Positions 55,723-64,000 of a DNA stretch of 64,000 nt are shown in pieces. The position numbers and the translations under genes are program-made. Position 1 is the first letter of the stretch; every line of letters begins with the position of its first letter. The stretch comes from Ruania zhangjianzhongii (GTDB lineage: Bacteria > Actinomycetota > Actinomycetes > Actinomycetales > Beutenbergiaceae), in contig NZ_CP042828.1 in NCBI RefSeq assembly GCF_008000995.1, forward strand, positions 4,268,882-4,332,881. The letters run 5' to 3'. The notes beneath the pieces were generated by a model. It did no database searches. It was not told where the DNA came from and saw only the letters and a list, made by a program, of their open reading frames with translations.

Positions 55723-55739
55723 AATCTTTACTAAAGGTT
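55723..55739. promoter_or_regulatory. 17-bp imperfect palindrome, candidate ROK operator
   Basis: AATCTTTACTAAAGGTT is symmetrical apart from one position and the centre (core CTTTA-N-TAAAG). It lies in the 154-bp region between the divergent rok and binding-protein genes, close to a plus-strand TAATAT box (55745-55750) and a minus-strand TATCGT box, so one bound dimer could control both directions. The region is locally AT-rich. Confidence 0.6.
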
Positions 55740-55784
55740 CTCGCTAATATAGACCACAACGGCGATGTTGTGAAGGGTCCGGTG

Positions 55785-56990
55785 ATGGCGGTGGAGAGCT
55801 CAGGCGCGATTCGTGGTGTGAGCCCGGCCGACCTGCGCCGGATCAACGAGCGGGTGGTGCTGGAGGCGATGGCCCCCGGTGGGCACTATCGGGTGACCGA
55901 GCTGATGCGCACGACCGCACTCACTCGGGTGACCGTGACCGATGTGTTGCGCCAGCTCCAGGAGAAGGGCTGGGTCACGGCTGAGGCCTCCTCGGGCGGG
56001 CGTGGGCGCCCGGCCCAGGTGTTCGGCCGCGTGGTGGCCGCCGGCGTGGTCGGCGGCCTGGACCTGGGCGCCCACGAGGTGGCGGCCTCGCTCGCCGATC
56101 TGACCGGCACCGTGCTGGACCGCGAGCGCGCCAGCGTCGACCCCGACCTGCCACGCGCGGACCGGCTGGACTGCGCCGTGGACCTGTTGCACACGCTGCT
56201 GGCCAGGACCGGTCACACCCCGGCGGACCTCTGGTCCGCCTTGGCCGCCACCACCGGAACCGTCACCGACGAGGGTGTGGTCGGCCAGTCGGTGGCGATC
56301 GCCGACTGGGCGGGTACCGACCTCGTCCACGAGCTCCGCCAGCGGCTCGACGTCCCGGTCGAGGCGCGCAACGACATCCAGCTGTTCGGCCGGGCCGAGC
56401 ACCTCTGGGGCGCGGCTGCCGGCTATCAGCACGCCCTGCTGGTGTGGCTCGGCCGCCGCCCGTCCGTCAGCCTTATCCTGCACGGCCGCCCGCACACCGG
56501 CGCACACGGTACCGCCGGCGACCTGTCCCGGGTGGGACTGAGCCCCTCGGACACCGCGTGGAGCGGTCACGGCCGCTGGCTACCGACGCCGGCGCCGGGT
56601 GCCGATCCGGATACCGCACCGGAGGACCCGCTCCCGGGTCTGCTGGCAGCCGCTCAGACCGGCGACTCCGGCGCGCTGGCGGCCCTGCGGCACTGGCTCG
56701 AGGCGATCTCGCCGTTCATCTCGCTGTTCGCCGCCGTGATCGACCCGGAGGTGATAGTGCTCGGTGGCCCGCTGGTGCCGCTGGCGGAGGAGCTCGTCCC
56801 GGTGCTGGAACAGGATCTGGCCGTGCACCTGCAACAACGCCCGCCGATCCGGATCGCCGCCGGTGGTGGGGACGCCGTGGTGGATGCCGCAGCCCGCTAC
56901 GCCGCGGACCGGGTGCACGCCCGGCTGATCGACAACGGCGGAAACGGCATCGGCCCCCTGAACCAGGCCGCGCTGCTGCAGCTGGCCTGA
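55785..56990 (+). CDS. ROK-family transcriptional regulator without zinc motif
   Basis: Regulator of 401 residues: an N-terminal winged helix (about 10-75, RVTELMRTTALTRVTVTDVL) and a ROK domain (about 85-390) related to sugar kinases, with GGLDLGAHEVAASLADLTG and DPEVIVLGGPLVPLAEEL. The cysteine cluster CxCGxxGC that binds zinc in typical ROK proteins is missing; the corresponding region is LSPSDTAWSGHGRWL. The ATG at 55785 (GAAGGG upstream) is chosen; an in-frame GTG at 55770 is possible. It probably represses the divergent importer/GH172/GH20 operon until a sugar binds. Confidence 0.85.
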   Translation: MAVESSGAIRGVSPADLRRINERVVLEAMAPGGHYRVTELMRTTALTRVTVTDVLRQLQEKGWVTAEASSGGRGRPAQVFGRVVAAGVVGGLDLGAHEVAASLADLTGTVLDRERASVDPDLPRADRLDCAVDLLHTLLARTGHTPADLWSALAATTGTVTDEGVVGQSVAIADWAGTDLVHELRQRLDVPVEARNDIQLFGRAEHLWGAAAGYQHALLVWLGRRPSVSLILHGRPHTGAHGTAGDLSRVGLSPSDTAWSGHGRWLPTPAPGADPDTAPEDPLPGLLAAAQTGDSGALAALRHWLEAISPFISLFAAVIDPEVIVLGGPLVPLAEELVPVLEQDLAVHLQQRPPIRIAAGGGDAVVDAAARYAADRVHARLIDNGGNGIGPLNQAALLQLA

Positions 56991-57026
56991 AAGATCAGCC
57001 CGAGCCGAGGCGGAGTCGCCAGCCGC

Positions 57027-57674
57027 TCAGGCAGAACGCGTCGCACGGGCCAGGTTGGCGGCCAGCTCCTCGCGCGTCTGGCCCAGGTGCGCGTACCAGG
57101 CAGGCTGGCCAGGTGCGCTGCGCCACGACTCACGTAGGGGACTGTTGTCGACGGTATCGAAGCCGAACTGGTCGTACAGCCTCGTCACCAGCGCCACCGC
57201 TTCGGGATCATCACTGGAAACCGACAGCGCATGCCGGCCAGGAGTTCCTGGCGGACTGGCCAGCTGGAACAGCCGCGGCGCCTGGATGTGGGTGAACGCC
57301 TTCGCGACCTTTGCGGCGGGCACCTGTTCCTGGCGAAGCTCGTGGACGGTCTTCTCCCCAGAGTCGACCATGGCGAAGGTGCCGTCGCGCCACGGCATGT
57401 AGTTGTTCGTGTCCAGCACGATCTTGCCGGCCAGCTGCGCCGTCGGCAGAGTGTTGGTCAGGGTGAGCGGTATCGCGAGAATCACGAAGCCGCCGGCCAC
57501 GGCCGCATCCACCGCAGTGGCGGCGCGCGCGGCCGGGCCGAGCTCAGCGACGAGATCGCGCAACGTCTCGGGTCCACGCGAGTTGGCGATCACGACCTGG
57601 TAGCCGCTCCTGATCGCCGCCCGGGCCAGCTGTCTGCCCACCTCGCCGGCTCCGATGATGCCGATCGTGGTCAT
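57027..57674 (-). CDS. NADPH-dependent F420 reductase-like oxidoreductase
   Basis: Dinucleotide-binding protein of 215 residues. The motif IGIIGAGEVGRQLARAAI at the N-terminus and VVIANSRGPETL (a loop suited to NADPH) are visible, as is the conserved segment VAKAFTHIQAP. Proteins of this group reduce coenzyme F420 or act as general NADP-dependent reductases; the sequence does not decide. It starts 7 bases after the hydrolase stop in the same direction, under the likely control of the divergent TetR regulator. Confidence 0.75.
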   Translation of the reverse strand: MTTIGIIGAGEVGRQLARAAIRSGYQVVIANSRGPETLRDLVAELGPAARAATAVDAAVAGGFVILAIPLTLTNTLPTAQLAGKIVLDTNNYMPWRDGTFAMVDSGEKTVHELRQEQVPAAKVAKAFTHIQAPRLFQLASPPGTPGRHALSVSSDDPEAVALVTRLYDQFGFDTVDNSPLRESWRSAPGQPAWYAHLGQTREELAANLARATRSA

Positions 57675-57681
57675 GGCGCTG

Positions 57682-58548
<867 letters not shown>

Positions 58549-58570
58549 TCAAGCCAGCCTTCAGCCCGGC

Positions 58571-58586
58571 GAGAACGGTCATTCTC
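58571..58586. promoter_or_regulatory. TetR operator, copy 1
   Basis: GAGAACGGTCATTCTC, an imperfect palindrome nearly identical to the second copy at 58606-58621, 35 bp apart centre to centre. It lies close to the start of the hydrolase operon in the divergent region. Confidence 0.65.
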
Positions 58587-58605
58587 GCCAGTGGCACACA
58601 ACTTA

Positions 58606-58621
58606 GAGAACGATCATTCTC
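58606..58621. promoter_or_regulatory. TetR operator, copy 2
   Basis: GAGAACGATCATTCTC differs from copy 1 at one base. It lies just before a TAGACT -10 box (58630-58635) that ends six bases before the tetR ATG, so it would block a leaderless tetR transcript. Confidence 0.65.
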
Positions 58622-58641
58622 ATGTCAAGTAGACTGTCGTC

Positions 58642-59220
58642 ATGGATGACACTGAGGCACGGGAGAGAATCCTCGCTGCAGCAGCGGAGCTCTACTACCG
58701 CAAGGGATACGCGACAGTCGGGATGGCTGAATTGCGCGCAGCAGCCGGCGTGTCGCTACGACGGCTCTACCTCCTGTTCCCGTCCAAGAGCGACATCGTG
58801 AAGGCGGTGCTCGCCCGCAGGCACGAGGAATGGACCACCGCTCTGACCGCACGGCTGAGCGCGGCTGGGCCGAGCGCGCGCGAGCGGCTCCTCGCCGTGT
58901 ACTCCCACCTCGAGGACTGGTTCCGCACCGACAACTTCCGCGGCTGCGCCTTCATCAACGCGTTCGGCGAGCTCGGCGGGGTCGATCCCGAGATCGCCAC
59001 TATCGTGCGCGCACACAAAGCGTCGTTCCAGCAGTACATGGCCGACCTCGTCGCCGGGATCGGCGCGCCGGCGCCGCTGGCTGCCCAGCTCTCCATCCTC
59101 GCCGAGGGGGCGCAGAGCACTGCGGCCATCTCCGGGGACCCTGCAGCTGCCCGCCAGGCCCAGGATGCGGCCGAAGTACTGATCGATGCGTCAATCGGCG
59201 CTGCCAGCCCGGCGCGATGA
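58642..59220 (+). CDS. TetR-family regulator
   Basis: Regulator of 192 residues with the N-terminal TetR helix-turn-helix (about 8-52, MAELRAAAGVSLRRLYLLFP) and a helical ligand-binding part; GCAFINAFGELG in the second half is typical of a common TetR subgroup. It has twin GAGAACGNTCATTCTC sites in front of it and probably represses itself and the divergent hydrolase-reductase operon. Confidence 0.9.
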   Translation: MDDTEARERILAAAAELYYRKGYATVGMAELRAAAGVSLRRLYLLFPSKSDIVKAVLARRHEEWTTALTARLSAAGPSARERLLAVYSHLEDWFRTDNFRGCAFINAFGELGGVDPEIATIVRAHKASFQQYMADLVAGIGAPAPLAAQLSILAEGAQSTAAISGDPAAARQAQDAAEVLIDASIGAASPAR

Positions 59221-59285
59221 CATCGTGAGTGCACTCCTGCGCACTGACTGAGCGGCGATCGCGCGCGGGTCGGTAGCTACCGGCT

Positions 59286-59311
59286 CTCTGCGCAAAGCCA
59301 CCGGCGCAGAG
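59286..59311. terminator. Hairpin between convergent tetR and isomerase genes
   Basis: CTCTGCGC (59286-59293) pairs perfectly with GCGCAGAG (59304-59311) around a 10-base loop. A partly repeated AGCCACCGGCGCAG lies within it. Position between two convergent stop codons suggests a bidirectional terminator; no T-run follows. Confidence 0.45.
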
Positions 59312-59355
59312 CCACCGGCGCAGATCAAACCGCGCGCACAGCGGGTTTCAGGCGC

Positions 59356-60999
59356 TCAGCCGGGCAGCTGCACCTGCCCGCACAGGTGCACGGTGAGGCC
59401 GAGCCGGTCGAACATCGCCGCCTTGGCCACCAGCGCTTGGTCTGCCGTGCCCGCATCCGGGGTGTAGACCACCTGGATGTGGTTGGCCTTGTGCCGGCCC
59501 ATGAACTGGTCCCGGCTCACCCCGTGCAGCACCGCGTGCATCACCGGCCACTCCGGGTTGGTCATCTCCTTGCGCCGGGTGCTCTCGGACTCGGGGAGCG
59601 CTACGGCGCTGCCCCGTCCGAGATCCACGTGCAGTCCGCCGTCGGCGATGTACACGCGGGACCAGACGATCTCCCCGGGCCGGGACACACCGTTCAGCGT
59701 GGCCCCGCCGGCGGGGAAGAACACCGGCCCCTGGCGCCACCCCTCGGCGCCGGCGTAGCCGCCTTCCAGGTGCGAGGCGGGCACCGACCCGGAGATCTCC
59801 ATGGTCCACACGTAGTCGCCGCCGAACTCCTCGCCCCAGCGCACATCGTGCAGGGTGGTGGCGGGGTCCAGACCCATCGCCCGCCACACCCGGTGGGTGA
59901 CCAGCGCATCGACGGCCACCCCCTCGTCCACCTCGTTGAAGTGCGGTAGTGCGCGCCCTTCCCAGAGCACGCGGGAACCGTCCCGGCTGGTCACCGGCGG
60001 GCGGGAGTCGTTGTTCAGCAGACCCTCCACGAGATCGGAGGCCGGAGACAGGTTCTTCAGGCCCTGCTGGTACTGGATACCCACCGCGTCCAGGCCGAAG
60101 TCGTCGCTCATCCGCAGCACGGCCACGTACATCTTGTACTGCCAGCGCAGCTGGTTCTCGGTGAGCTCCGTGGCCTCGTCGGTGCCGAGCCGGAAGGTCA
60201 TCCCGGCCTCGCGCAGCCAGTCCCCGACCGCATCCGCCTCCTCGTCGGAGACCTGCTGCATCTGCGCCCACAGCTCGCTCTGGGAGAGCCGCTCCTTGTA
60301 CACACCGATCGGGTTCAGCAGCTCATCGTCGATGATCGCGTTGTACATCCCCATGCAGCCCTCGTCGAAGACGCCGATAATCGCCTTCGCGTGCAGCAGT
60401 TCGGCGGCCAGAGCTCGGCCGAGCGCCGTCTCGTCCGTCTCCGGCAGCGCCGGGAGCGGGCGCACGTGGGAGTCGTCGTGGTTCACCCGGCCGGTCGTGA
60501 GCCAGCCGGCGAGCTGGTCGGTGAACCAGTCGTCGGTGCCGTCCACGGTCCAGAGGGTGGAGTATGGCTTGCCCATCTTGGTCAGTCCGCCGTTCAGCCC
60601 GAGGAGACCGACCAGGCCTGGCCACTGGGCCACGAAGTTGGCGACGGTGAGGATCGGGCCCTGATGGCTGCGCAGGCCGGGCAGGACGTGGCTGGAGTAC
60701 TGCCAGTTGCCGATCGCCACGACCAGCGGTACCTCCCGCGGGATGCCGGCGAACACTTCGAGGCCCTTGCGCTGGCTGTTGATGAATCCGTGCCCGGTCT
60801 CTGGGTCCACGCCGTGGGCGCGCACCACCCGGTGGCCCTGTGCCTCGATGGCGGCGGTAATCATCTGCTCCAGCGCTTCCTGCACCGGCCAGCTGGCCAC
60901 GTTCGCCGACTCGCGCAGGTCGCCGCTGGAGACCAGGTAGACCGTGCCGGGCTCCGCCGGGGCCGGCGTGGAGATGGTCGGCATCGCATAGGTGGTCAT
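59356..60999 (-). CDS. Fucose isomerase-like protein, proposed D-arabinose isomerase
   Basis: Protein of 547 residues resembling the L-fucose isomerase-related group (COG2407-like). Segments typical of this group are FDEGCMGMYNAIIDDELLNP (near residue 212), GIQYQQGLKNLSPASDL (near 305) and GRHKANHIQVVYTP near the C-terminus. It is clearly distant from the E. coli FucI sequence as I remember it. L-fucose isomerases commonly also convert D-arabinose to D-ribulose, because the sugars share configuration at the relevant carbons. A LacI-type site identical in 11 of 12 positions to the one before the lacI operon lies 90 bp upstream, which ties this gene to the arabinan enzymes. AGAGGA precedes the ATG. 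No ribulokinase gene is in the window. Confidence 0.7.
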   Translation of the reverse strand: MTTYAMPTISTPAPAEPGTVYLVSSGDLRESANVASWPVQEALEQMITAAIEAQGHRVVRAHGVDPETGHGFINSQRKGLEVFAGIPREVPLVVAIGNWQYSSHVLPGLRSHQGPILTVANFVAQWPGLVGLLGLNGGLTKMGKPYSTLWTVDGTDDWFTDQLAGWLTTGRVNHDDSHVRPLPALPETDETALGRALAAELLHAKAIIGVFDEGCMGMYNAIIDDELLNPIGVYKERLSQSELWAQMQQVSDEEADAVGDWLREAGMTFRLGTDEATELTENQLRWQYKMYVAVLRMSDDFGLDAVGIQYQQGLKNLSPASDLVEGLLNNDSRPPVTSRDGSRVLWEGRALPHFNEVDEGVAVDALVTHRVWRAMGLDPATTLHDVRWGEEFGGDYVWTMEISGSVPASHLEGGYAGAEGWRQGPVFFPAGGATLNGVSRPGEIVWSRVYIADGGLHVDLGRGSAVALPESESTRRKEMTNPEWPVMHAVLHGVSRDQFMGRHKANHIQVVYTPDAGTADQALVAKAAMFDRLGLTVHLCGQVQLPG

Positions 61000-61087
61000 C
61001 AGCTGGGGTCCTCTCGACGGCGGCGCGGCGGTCGCGCTCGACCCGCACCCGGGCCGGGTGGGTGAGCACGATTCCGCCAGGCTAGCA

Positions 61088-61099
61088 GCAATCGATTAC
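61088..61099. promoter_or_regulatory. LacI-type operator before the isomerase gene
   Basis: GCAATCGATTAC matches GTAATCGATTAC at 11 of 12 positions. On the minus strand it lies 4 bases before a TAGCCT -10 box (61084-61079), between the -35 and -10 elements, a usual repression site. Confidence 0.7.
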
Positions 61100-61196
61100 A
61101 GAGCGAGCTGGCCGCCCTCCCCCGGTCTCGAGGGTGTGGGCCGGCGGACCGGGTGAGGGCGCGGCGCGGACCGGGTGAGGACGCGGCGCGGATGCC

Positions 61197-62036
61197 TCAG
61201 CATTGCCCGGCGATCGACGCCAGTACGGCAGCGGCCACCGGCTCGTACGCGGGATGCGGCGATCCGCCGAGGAAGATGTCCGTGGTCATCCGGAACAGCA
61301 GCGCGCGGGCGAGCAGGTGCGCAAAGCCCGGATCTGGGCTGATCGAATCGAGCACACTCACCGGCGCTCCCTCGAACGCGACCAGGTCCACTGCCAGCAC
61401 AGCCACCGACCACTCGATCGGACGAACGAACAGGGACAGGTCGATCACTGCGGGCGGCAGGGCCGGATGCAGAAGGGTGTTACCGGCCAGGTCCCCGTGC
61501 ACCACCTGACCCTCGGGCGCCTGACCGGTGTCGCCGGGTGCAGCGTCCGCCGCCCGGACGAGCGGATGGTCGGCGAGCGGCGCGGCGCCGCCCTCACCCC
61601 AGGCTGCCCGGTCCGCGCGCGCCCACGGGTCGTTGCGGCGCGGCAGCTGGCGGGGGTCGATCGGCGCCAAGGTACGGGCGCAGACGCGCGCGGCTTCAGC
61701 CCGCTCCGCCCACCGGGCCACCGGCTGATCCCCGGCCAGCCACGCCGTGGCCGCCCACCCGTGCACCAGCACAGCCCCAGCATCGGAGGGCACCGGGAAC
61801 GCGAGCCGGACTCCGGTATCGGTCACCGCCGGCCGGGCGACCTCGTACAGCCAGCGCAGTGTCGGTTCCTCCTCGGCTCCGGCCGGCTTGAACACCAGCC
61901 CACCGGCCCGCCACGAGCTGCCCTGCCCACCGGAAAGCGGAACCGGCGTCCCCTGGACACCGAAGGCCGCCAGTACCGATGGCGGCGGCGGAGTCAGTGC
62001 CGCAACTGGCGGCACGCCGGTCGGCGGCCAGCTCAT
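61197..62036 (-). CDS. Aminoglycoside phosphotransferase-like protein (TIGR02569 type)
   Basis: Protein of 279 residues of the protein-kinase-like phosphotransferase fold; the N-terminal PPPSVLAAFGVQGTPVPLSG and SGGQGSSWRAGGLVFKPAG with the candidate ATP-binding lysine fit an actinobacterial family of unknown role, and VVHGDLAGNTLL is the catalytic loop (Brenner-like HGD). The ATG at 62036 overlaps the GNAT gene stop as ATGA; the frame is open further upstream, inside that gene. There is no reason to assume antibiotic resistance. Confidence 0.75.
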   Translation of the reverse strand: MSWPPTGVPPVAALTPPPPSVLAAFGVQGTPVPLSGGQGSSWRAGGLVFKPAGAEEEPTLRWLYEVARPAVTDTGVRLAFPVPSDAGAVLVHGWAATAWLAGDQPVARWAERAEAARVCARTLAPIDPRQLPRRNDPWARADRAAWGEGGAAPLADHPLVRAADAAPGDTGQAPEGQVVHGDLAGNTLLHPALPPAVIDLSLFVRPIEWSVAVLAVDLVAFEGAPVSVLDSISPDPGFAHLLARALLFRMTTDIFLGGSPHPAYEPVAAAVLASIAGQC

Positions 62037-62773
62037 GCCCCGGTGCGGTGCCGGACCCAGACGTTCGGCTCGGTGTAGGTGGCCGTGCCGTGCCAGGTGT
62101 CGCAGTGCACCGGCCTCAGCGCGCCGGGCACCTCGACCTCGCCACTGGCATCGAACGGCAGCCCGGTCCAGCGCCGCCATTCGGCGAGAGTGCCGGCCAC
62201 CACCATCGATCGCGGTGCGACCTTCTCGATCCGACCGCCGGCACGCACGTGCACCCGCAGCCAGGGATCGGCCGGCAACCCGTCCTCGCGGGTCCGCCAG
62301 GCGTACCGAGACATCGGCTCGCGGAGATCGTCCTTCCCGGTCGGGCGCACCGGAACCACCAGATCGGCGTAGCCGTGCCGGGCAGCGTTCTCCCGCACCG
62401 CGGTGAGCATCTGGGCGGACAGGCCTTGGCCCTGCTTCCCGGCGAGCACGAGGATCTCCAGAGCGGCGAGTGCGTTCGGTGTGCCACCGGTGAGCCGGGC
62501 ATGCAGCCCACGGCCGATCGCCCCGTCCCATCCGTCGTCGGGCAGCTCACCCTCAGCCAGCAGCACGGGAATAGCGTGCGCCTTGGCCACCACCTCGCCG
62601 CTCTCGTCCTGACCGATGAGCACATGCTCACCGAACTGCTGCAGCACAGCCGGCGCGTAGTACAGATCACCGAACGGGTCCCGCCGGATGAACTCTGGCC
62701 ACGGATTGGCCATCGCCAGCAGGGCCTCGAGCAGATCAGGGCGCTCGGCCAGGGTGGACGTTGTCAACTGCAT
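62033..62773 (-). CDS. GNAT-family N-acetyltransferase-like protein
   Basis: Protein of 246 residues. The acetyl-CoA loop of the GNAT fold is recognisable in LVLAGKQGQGLSAQMLTAVR (about residues 113-132). The ~85 residues after it are longer than in simple GNAT enzymes. The ATG at 62773 has GAGGGTG upstream; a further 30 codons of open frame lie before it. Acceptor unknown. Coupled by overlap to the phosphotransferase-like gene. Confidence 0.75.
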   Translation of the reverse strand: MQLTTSTLAERPDLLEALLAMANPWPEFIRRDPFGDLYYAPAVLQQFGEHVLIGQDESGEVVAKAHAIPVLLAEGELPDDGWDGAIGRGLHARLTGGTPNALAALEILVLAGKQGQGLSAQMLTAVRENAARHGYADLVVPVRPTGKDDLREPMSRYAWRTREDGLPADPWLRVHVRAGGRIEKVAPRSMVVAGTLAEWRRWTGLPFDASGEVEVPGALRPVHCDTWHGTATYTEPNVWVRHRTGA

Positions 62774-62869
62774 GGGCACACCCTCGCACACGACCGCGCC
62801 GCACAGCATCGGAGATTCCGGCGCAGTCACCACCCACCGGAGGTTGGCTGCTCCCAGGCCCACGCTGCG

Positions 62870-63640
62870 TTATCCCGCGTTGTGCGCATCCCGCCAGGCG
62901 AGCGCTGTGCGCACCTCGTCCAGGTCGTACTCCGGGCCGGTCGAACCGATGGTGAACAGACCGGCTCCGGCCGCAACGAACTCCCCAGCCTGCTCCACAC
63001 CGGGCCACGCCGCCGAGCGCGCGATCTCCGCCGGGTCCCGGGCCACGTCCACGCAGTGCGCGTCGAGAATTCGGCTCTTATGGCTGAACGTGGCCAGGTC
63101 GCCGAAGGCGTGCCAGATGTTCGCGTACTGGGCCACCAGGCGCAGGGTCTTGCGCTCCCCGCCGCCACCGATCAGTAGCGGCAGCGGGCCCAGGGGCCGC
63201 GGGTTCAGCCGGGCGAGCCGGTCGGTGATCCGCGGCAGATAGTCCCCCAGCAGCGCGATCCGGGACCCCGGGGTACCGAACTCGTAGCGGTACTCGTCGT
63301 AGTCCTTCTCGTTCCAGCCGGCACCAATGCCGAGGATCAGCCGACCGCTGCTGATGTGGTCCACGGTGCGGGCCATATCCGCGAGCAGATCCGGGTTGCG
63401 GTAGCCGCCACCGGTCACCAGCGTGCCGATCCGGACCCGCTCGGTCTGCTCGGCCCAGGCCCCGAGCATCGTCCAGGCCTCGAAGTGGTATCCATCGTGG
63501 TCGCCTTGCAGCGGAAAGAAGTGGTCCCAGTTGAAGATCACGTCCACGCCGAGGTCCTCGGCGCGCAGCACCGCGCCCCTCATCCGGGAGTAGTCGGCGG
63601 CGTGTTGGGGCTGCAGTTGAACGGCAATCTCGACGGGCAT
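62870..63640 (-). CDS. LLM-class F420-dependent oxidoreductase
   Basis: Luciferase-like monooxygenase-family protein of 256 residues, of the type that uses coenzyme F420 or FMN. Characteristic segments are DVIFNWDHFFPLQGD, RIGTLVTGGGYRNPDLLADM and GRLILGIGAGWNEKDYDEY. The ATG at 63640 has AAGGAAG six bases upstream. Substrate unknown; it lies apart from the F420 reductase-like gene at 57027. Confidence 0.88.
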   Translation of the reverse strand: MPVEIAVQLQPQHAADYSRMRGAVLRAEDLGVDVIFNWDHFFPLQGDHDGYHFEAWTMLGAWAEQTERVRIGTLVTGGGYRNPDLLADMARTVDHISSGRLILGIGAGWNEKDYDEYRYEFGTPGSRIALLGDYLPRITDRLARLNPRPLGPLPLLIGGGGERKTLRLVAQYANIWHAFGDLATFSHKSRILDAHCVDVARDPAEIARSAAWPGVEQAGEFVAAGAGLFTIGSTGPEYDLDEVRTALAWRDAHNAG

Positions 63641-63708
63641 CGGCACTTCCTTCTCTCCAGGGTCACTCTGCGGTCGATCAACAGGTCTGGTCAGCTTTCG
63701 AACGGGAC

Positions 63709-64000
63709 TCACTCGATGGTGACGCCGCCGCTGGTGGGCACCAGCTCCACCCAGGTATTTCCGGGGGCGAGCGCAACCGGCTCGCCGTCGAACGTCATCT
63801 CGAGCGGGTCGGCGTCCGCGTCTTTGCTCCACTGGCAGGCGAGGCTGCGCCCTCCTGCAGCCACGATCGCGTCCCCGCTGCCGGACAGTTCGGTCTCCGG
63901 CACGCTCGCACCCGAAGGATCCACGAAGGAGGTGGTCACGATCTCGACCCGAAGCACCACCACGTTGACGGCGGTGATCCGCCCGGCATCGGTCGTCACC
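63709..64000 (-). CDS. DUF3048 protein, C-terminal part
   Basis: The 3' end (about 97 residues) of a gene that begins beyond the right window edge on the minus strand. The segments VNVVVLRVEIVTT, LSGSGDAIVAAGG and LAPGNTWVELVPTSG fit the end of DUF3048 (YerB-like) proteins, usually secreted lipoproteins of unknown function. The GTG at 63999 is more likely an internal valine than the start. Confidence 0.75.
   Translation of the reverse strand, partial: VTTDAGRITAVNVVVLRVEIVTTSFVDPSGASVPETELSGSGDAIVAAGGRSLACQWSKDADADPLEMTFDGEPVALAPGNTWVELVPTSGGVTIE

Noticed and set aside
59356-60999. Orthologue of E. coli FucI
   Set aside because: The segments I can compare (DEGCMGMYNA and others) do not occur in the E. 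coli protein as I remember it; only a relationship to the wider fucose isomerase-like group is supported.
61197-62036. Aminoglycoside resistance gene
   Set aside because: It has only the general phosphotransferase fold; the N-terminal signature fits a housekeeping-like actinobacterial family and there is no resistance context.

Overview
The window is a high-GC (roughly 70 %) actinobacterial chromosome segment, probably from the order Micrococcales. Support for this comes from menaquinone-based respiration, sugar ABC transporters without their own ATPase genes, several genes that look leaderless (a TANNNT box directly before the start codon), an F420-type oxidoreductase, and long runs of genes joined by ATGA, GTGA or TGATG overlaps. 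The genus cannot be read from the sequence with confidence.

Positions 1-28162 are mainly about menaquinone and its use. After the tail of an ActP-like acetate symporter there is a minus-strand unit: a menJ-like isoprenoid reductase, the complete 14-gene NADH:quinone oxidoreductase set nuoABCDEFGHIJKLMN, and a polyprenyl diphosphate synthase whose start overlaps the nuoN stop. Next come menF, an HtrA-type membrane protease, menD-menC, a WYL regulator with a small divergent ORF, and menB. Side chain, naphthoquinone head group and the largest quinone-reducing complex are thus encoded within 28 kb; menE, menA, menG and menH are not here.

Positions 28163-33050 are an accessory stretch. An AbiEi/AbiEii-type toxin-antitoxin pair has a shortened toxin and lies between two copies of a diverged ~75-bp direct repeat, with a strong inverted repeat over its promoter. 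An SRPBCC/ArsR pair, a tiny membrane protein and a CPA1 sodium/proton antiporter follow.

Positions 33171-61099 hold the most notable content: a carbohydrate locus whose enzyme set matches what is known for breaking down D-arabinan, the polymer of mycobacterial arabinogalactan and lipoarabinomannan. It has a surface-anchored DUF4185 protein (the family that includes GH183 endo-D-arabinanases), a GH116 enzyme, three GH172 (DUF2961) enzymes, a second DUF4185-like protein without signal peptide, a secreted GH20 enzyme with a propeller region, a DUF5107-TPR protein, two binding-protein-dependent sugar importers, a LacI regulator and a ROK regulator. About 13 kb from the lacI gene is a fucose/D-arabinose isomerase-like gene. 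A 12-bp palindrome, GTAATCGATTAC, or close variants of it, stands before the lacI operon, before the first GH172/importer operon and before the isomerase gene. This ties polymer cleavage, uptake and entry of D-arabinose into metabolism into one proposed regulon. The substrate is inferred from family membership and co-occurrence, not shown by the sequence alone.

Inside or beside this locus (57027-59220) is an unrelated redox/hydrolase pair with a divergent TetR regulator and twin operators. The right end carries an aminoglycoside-phosphotransferase-like gene, a GNAT acetyltransferase, an LLM-class oxidoreductase and the 3' end of a DUF3048 gene. I saw no rRNA, tRNA, CRISPR array, transposase or prophage gene.
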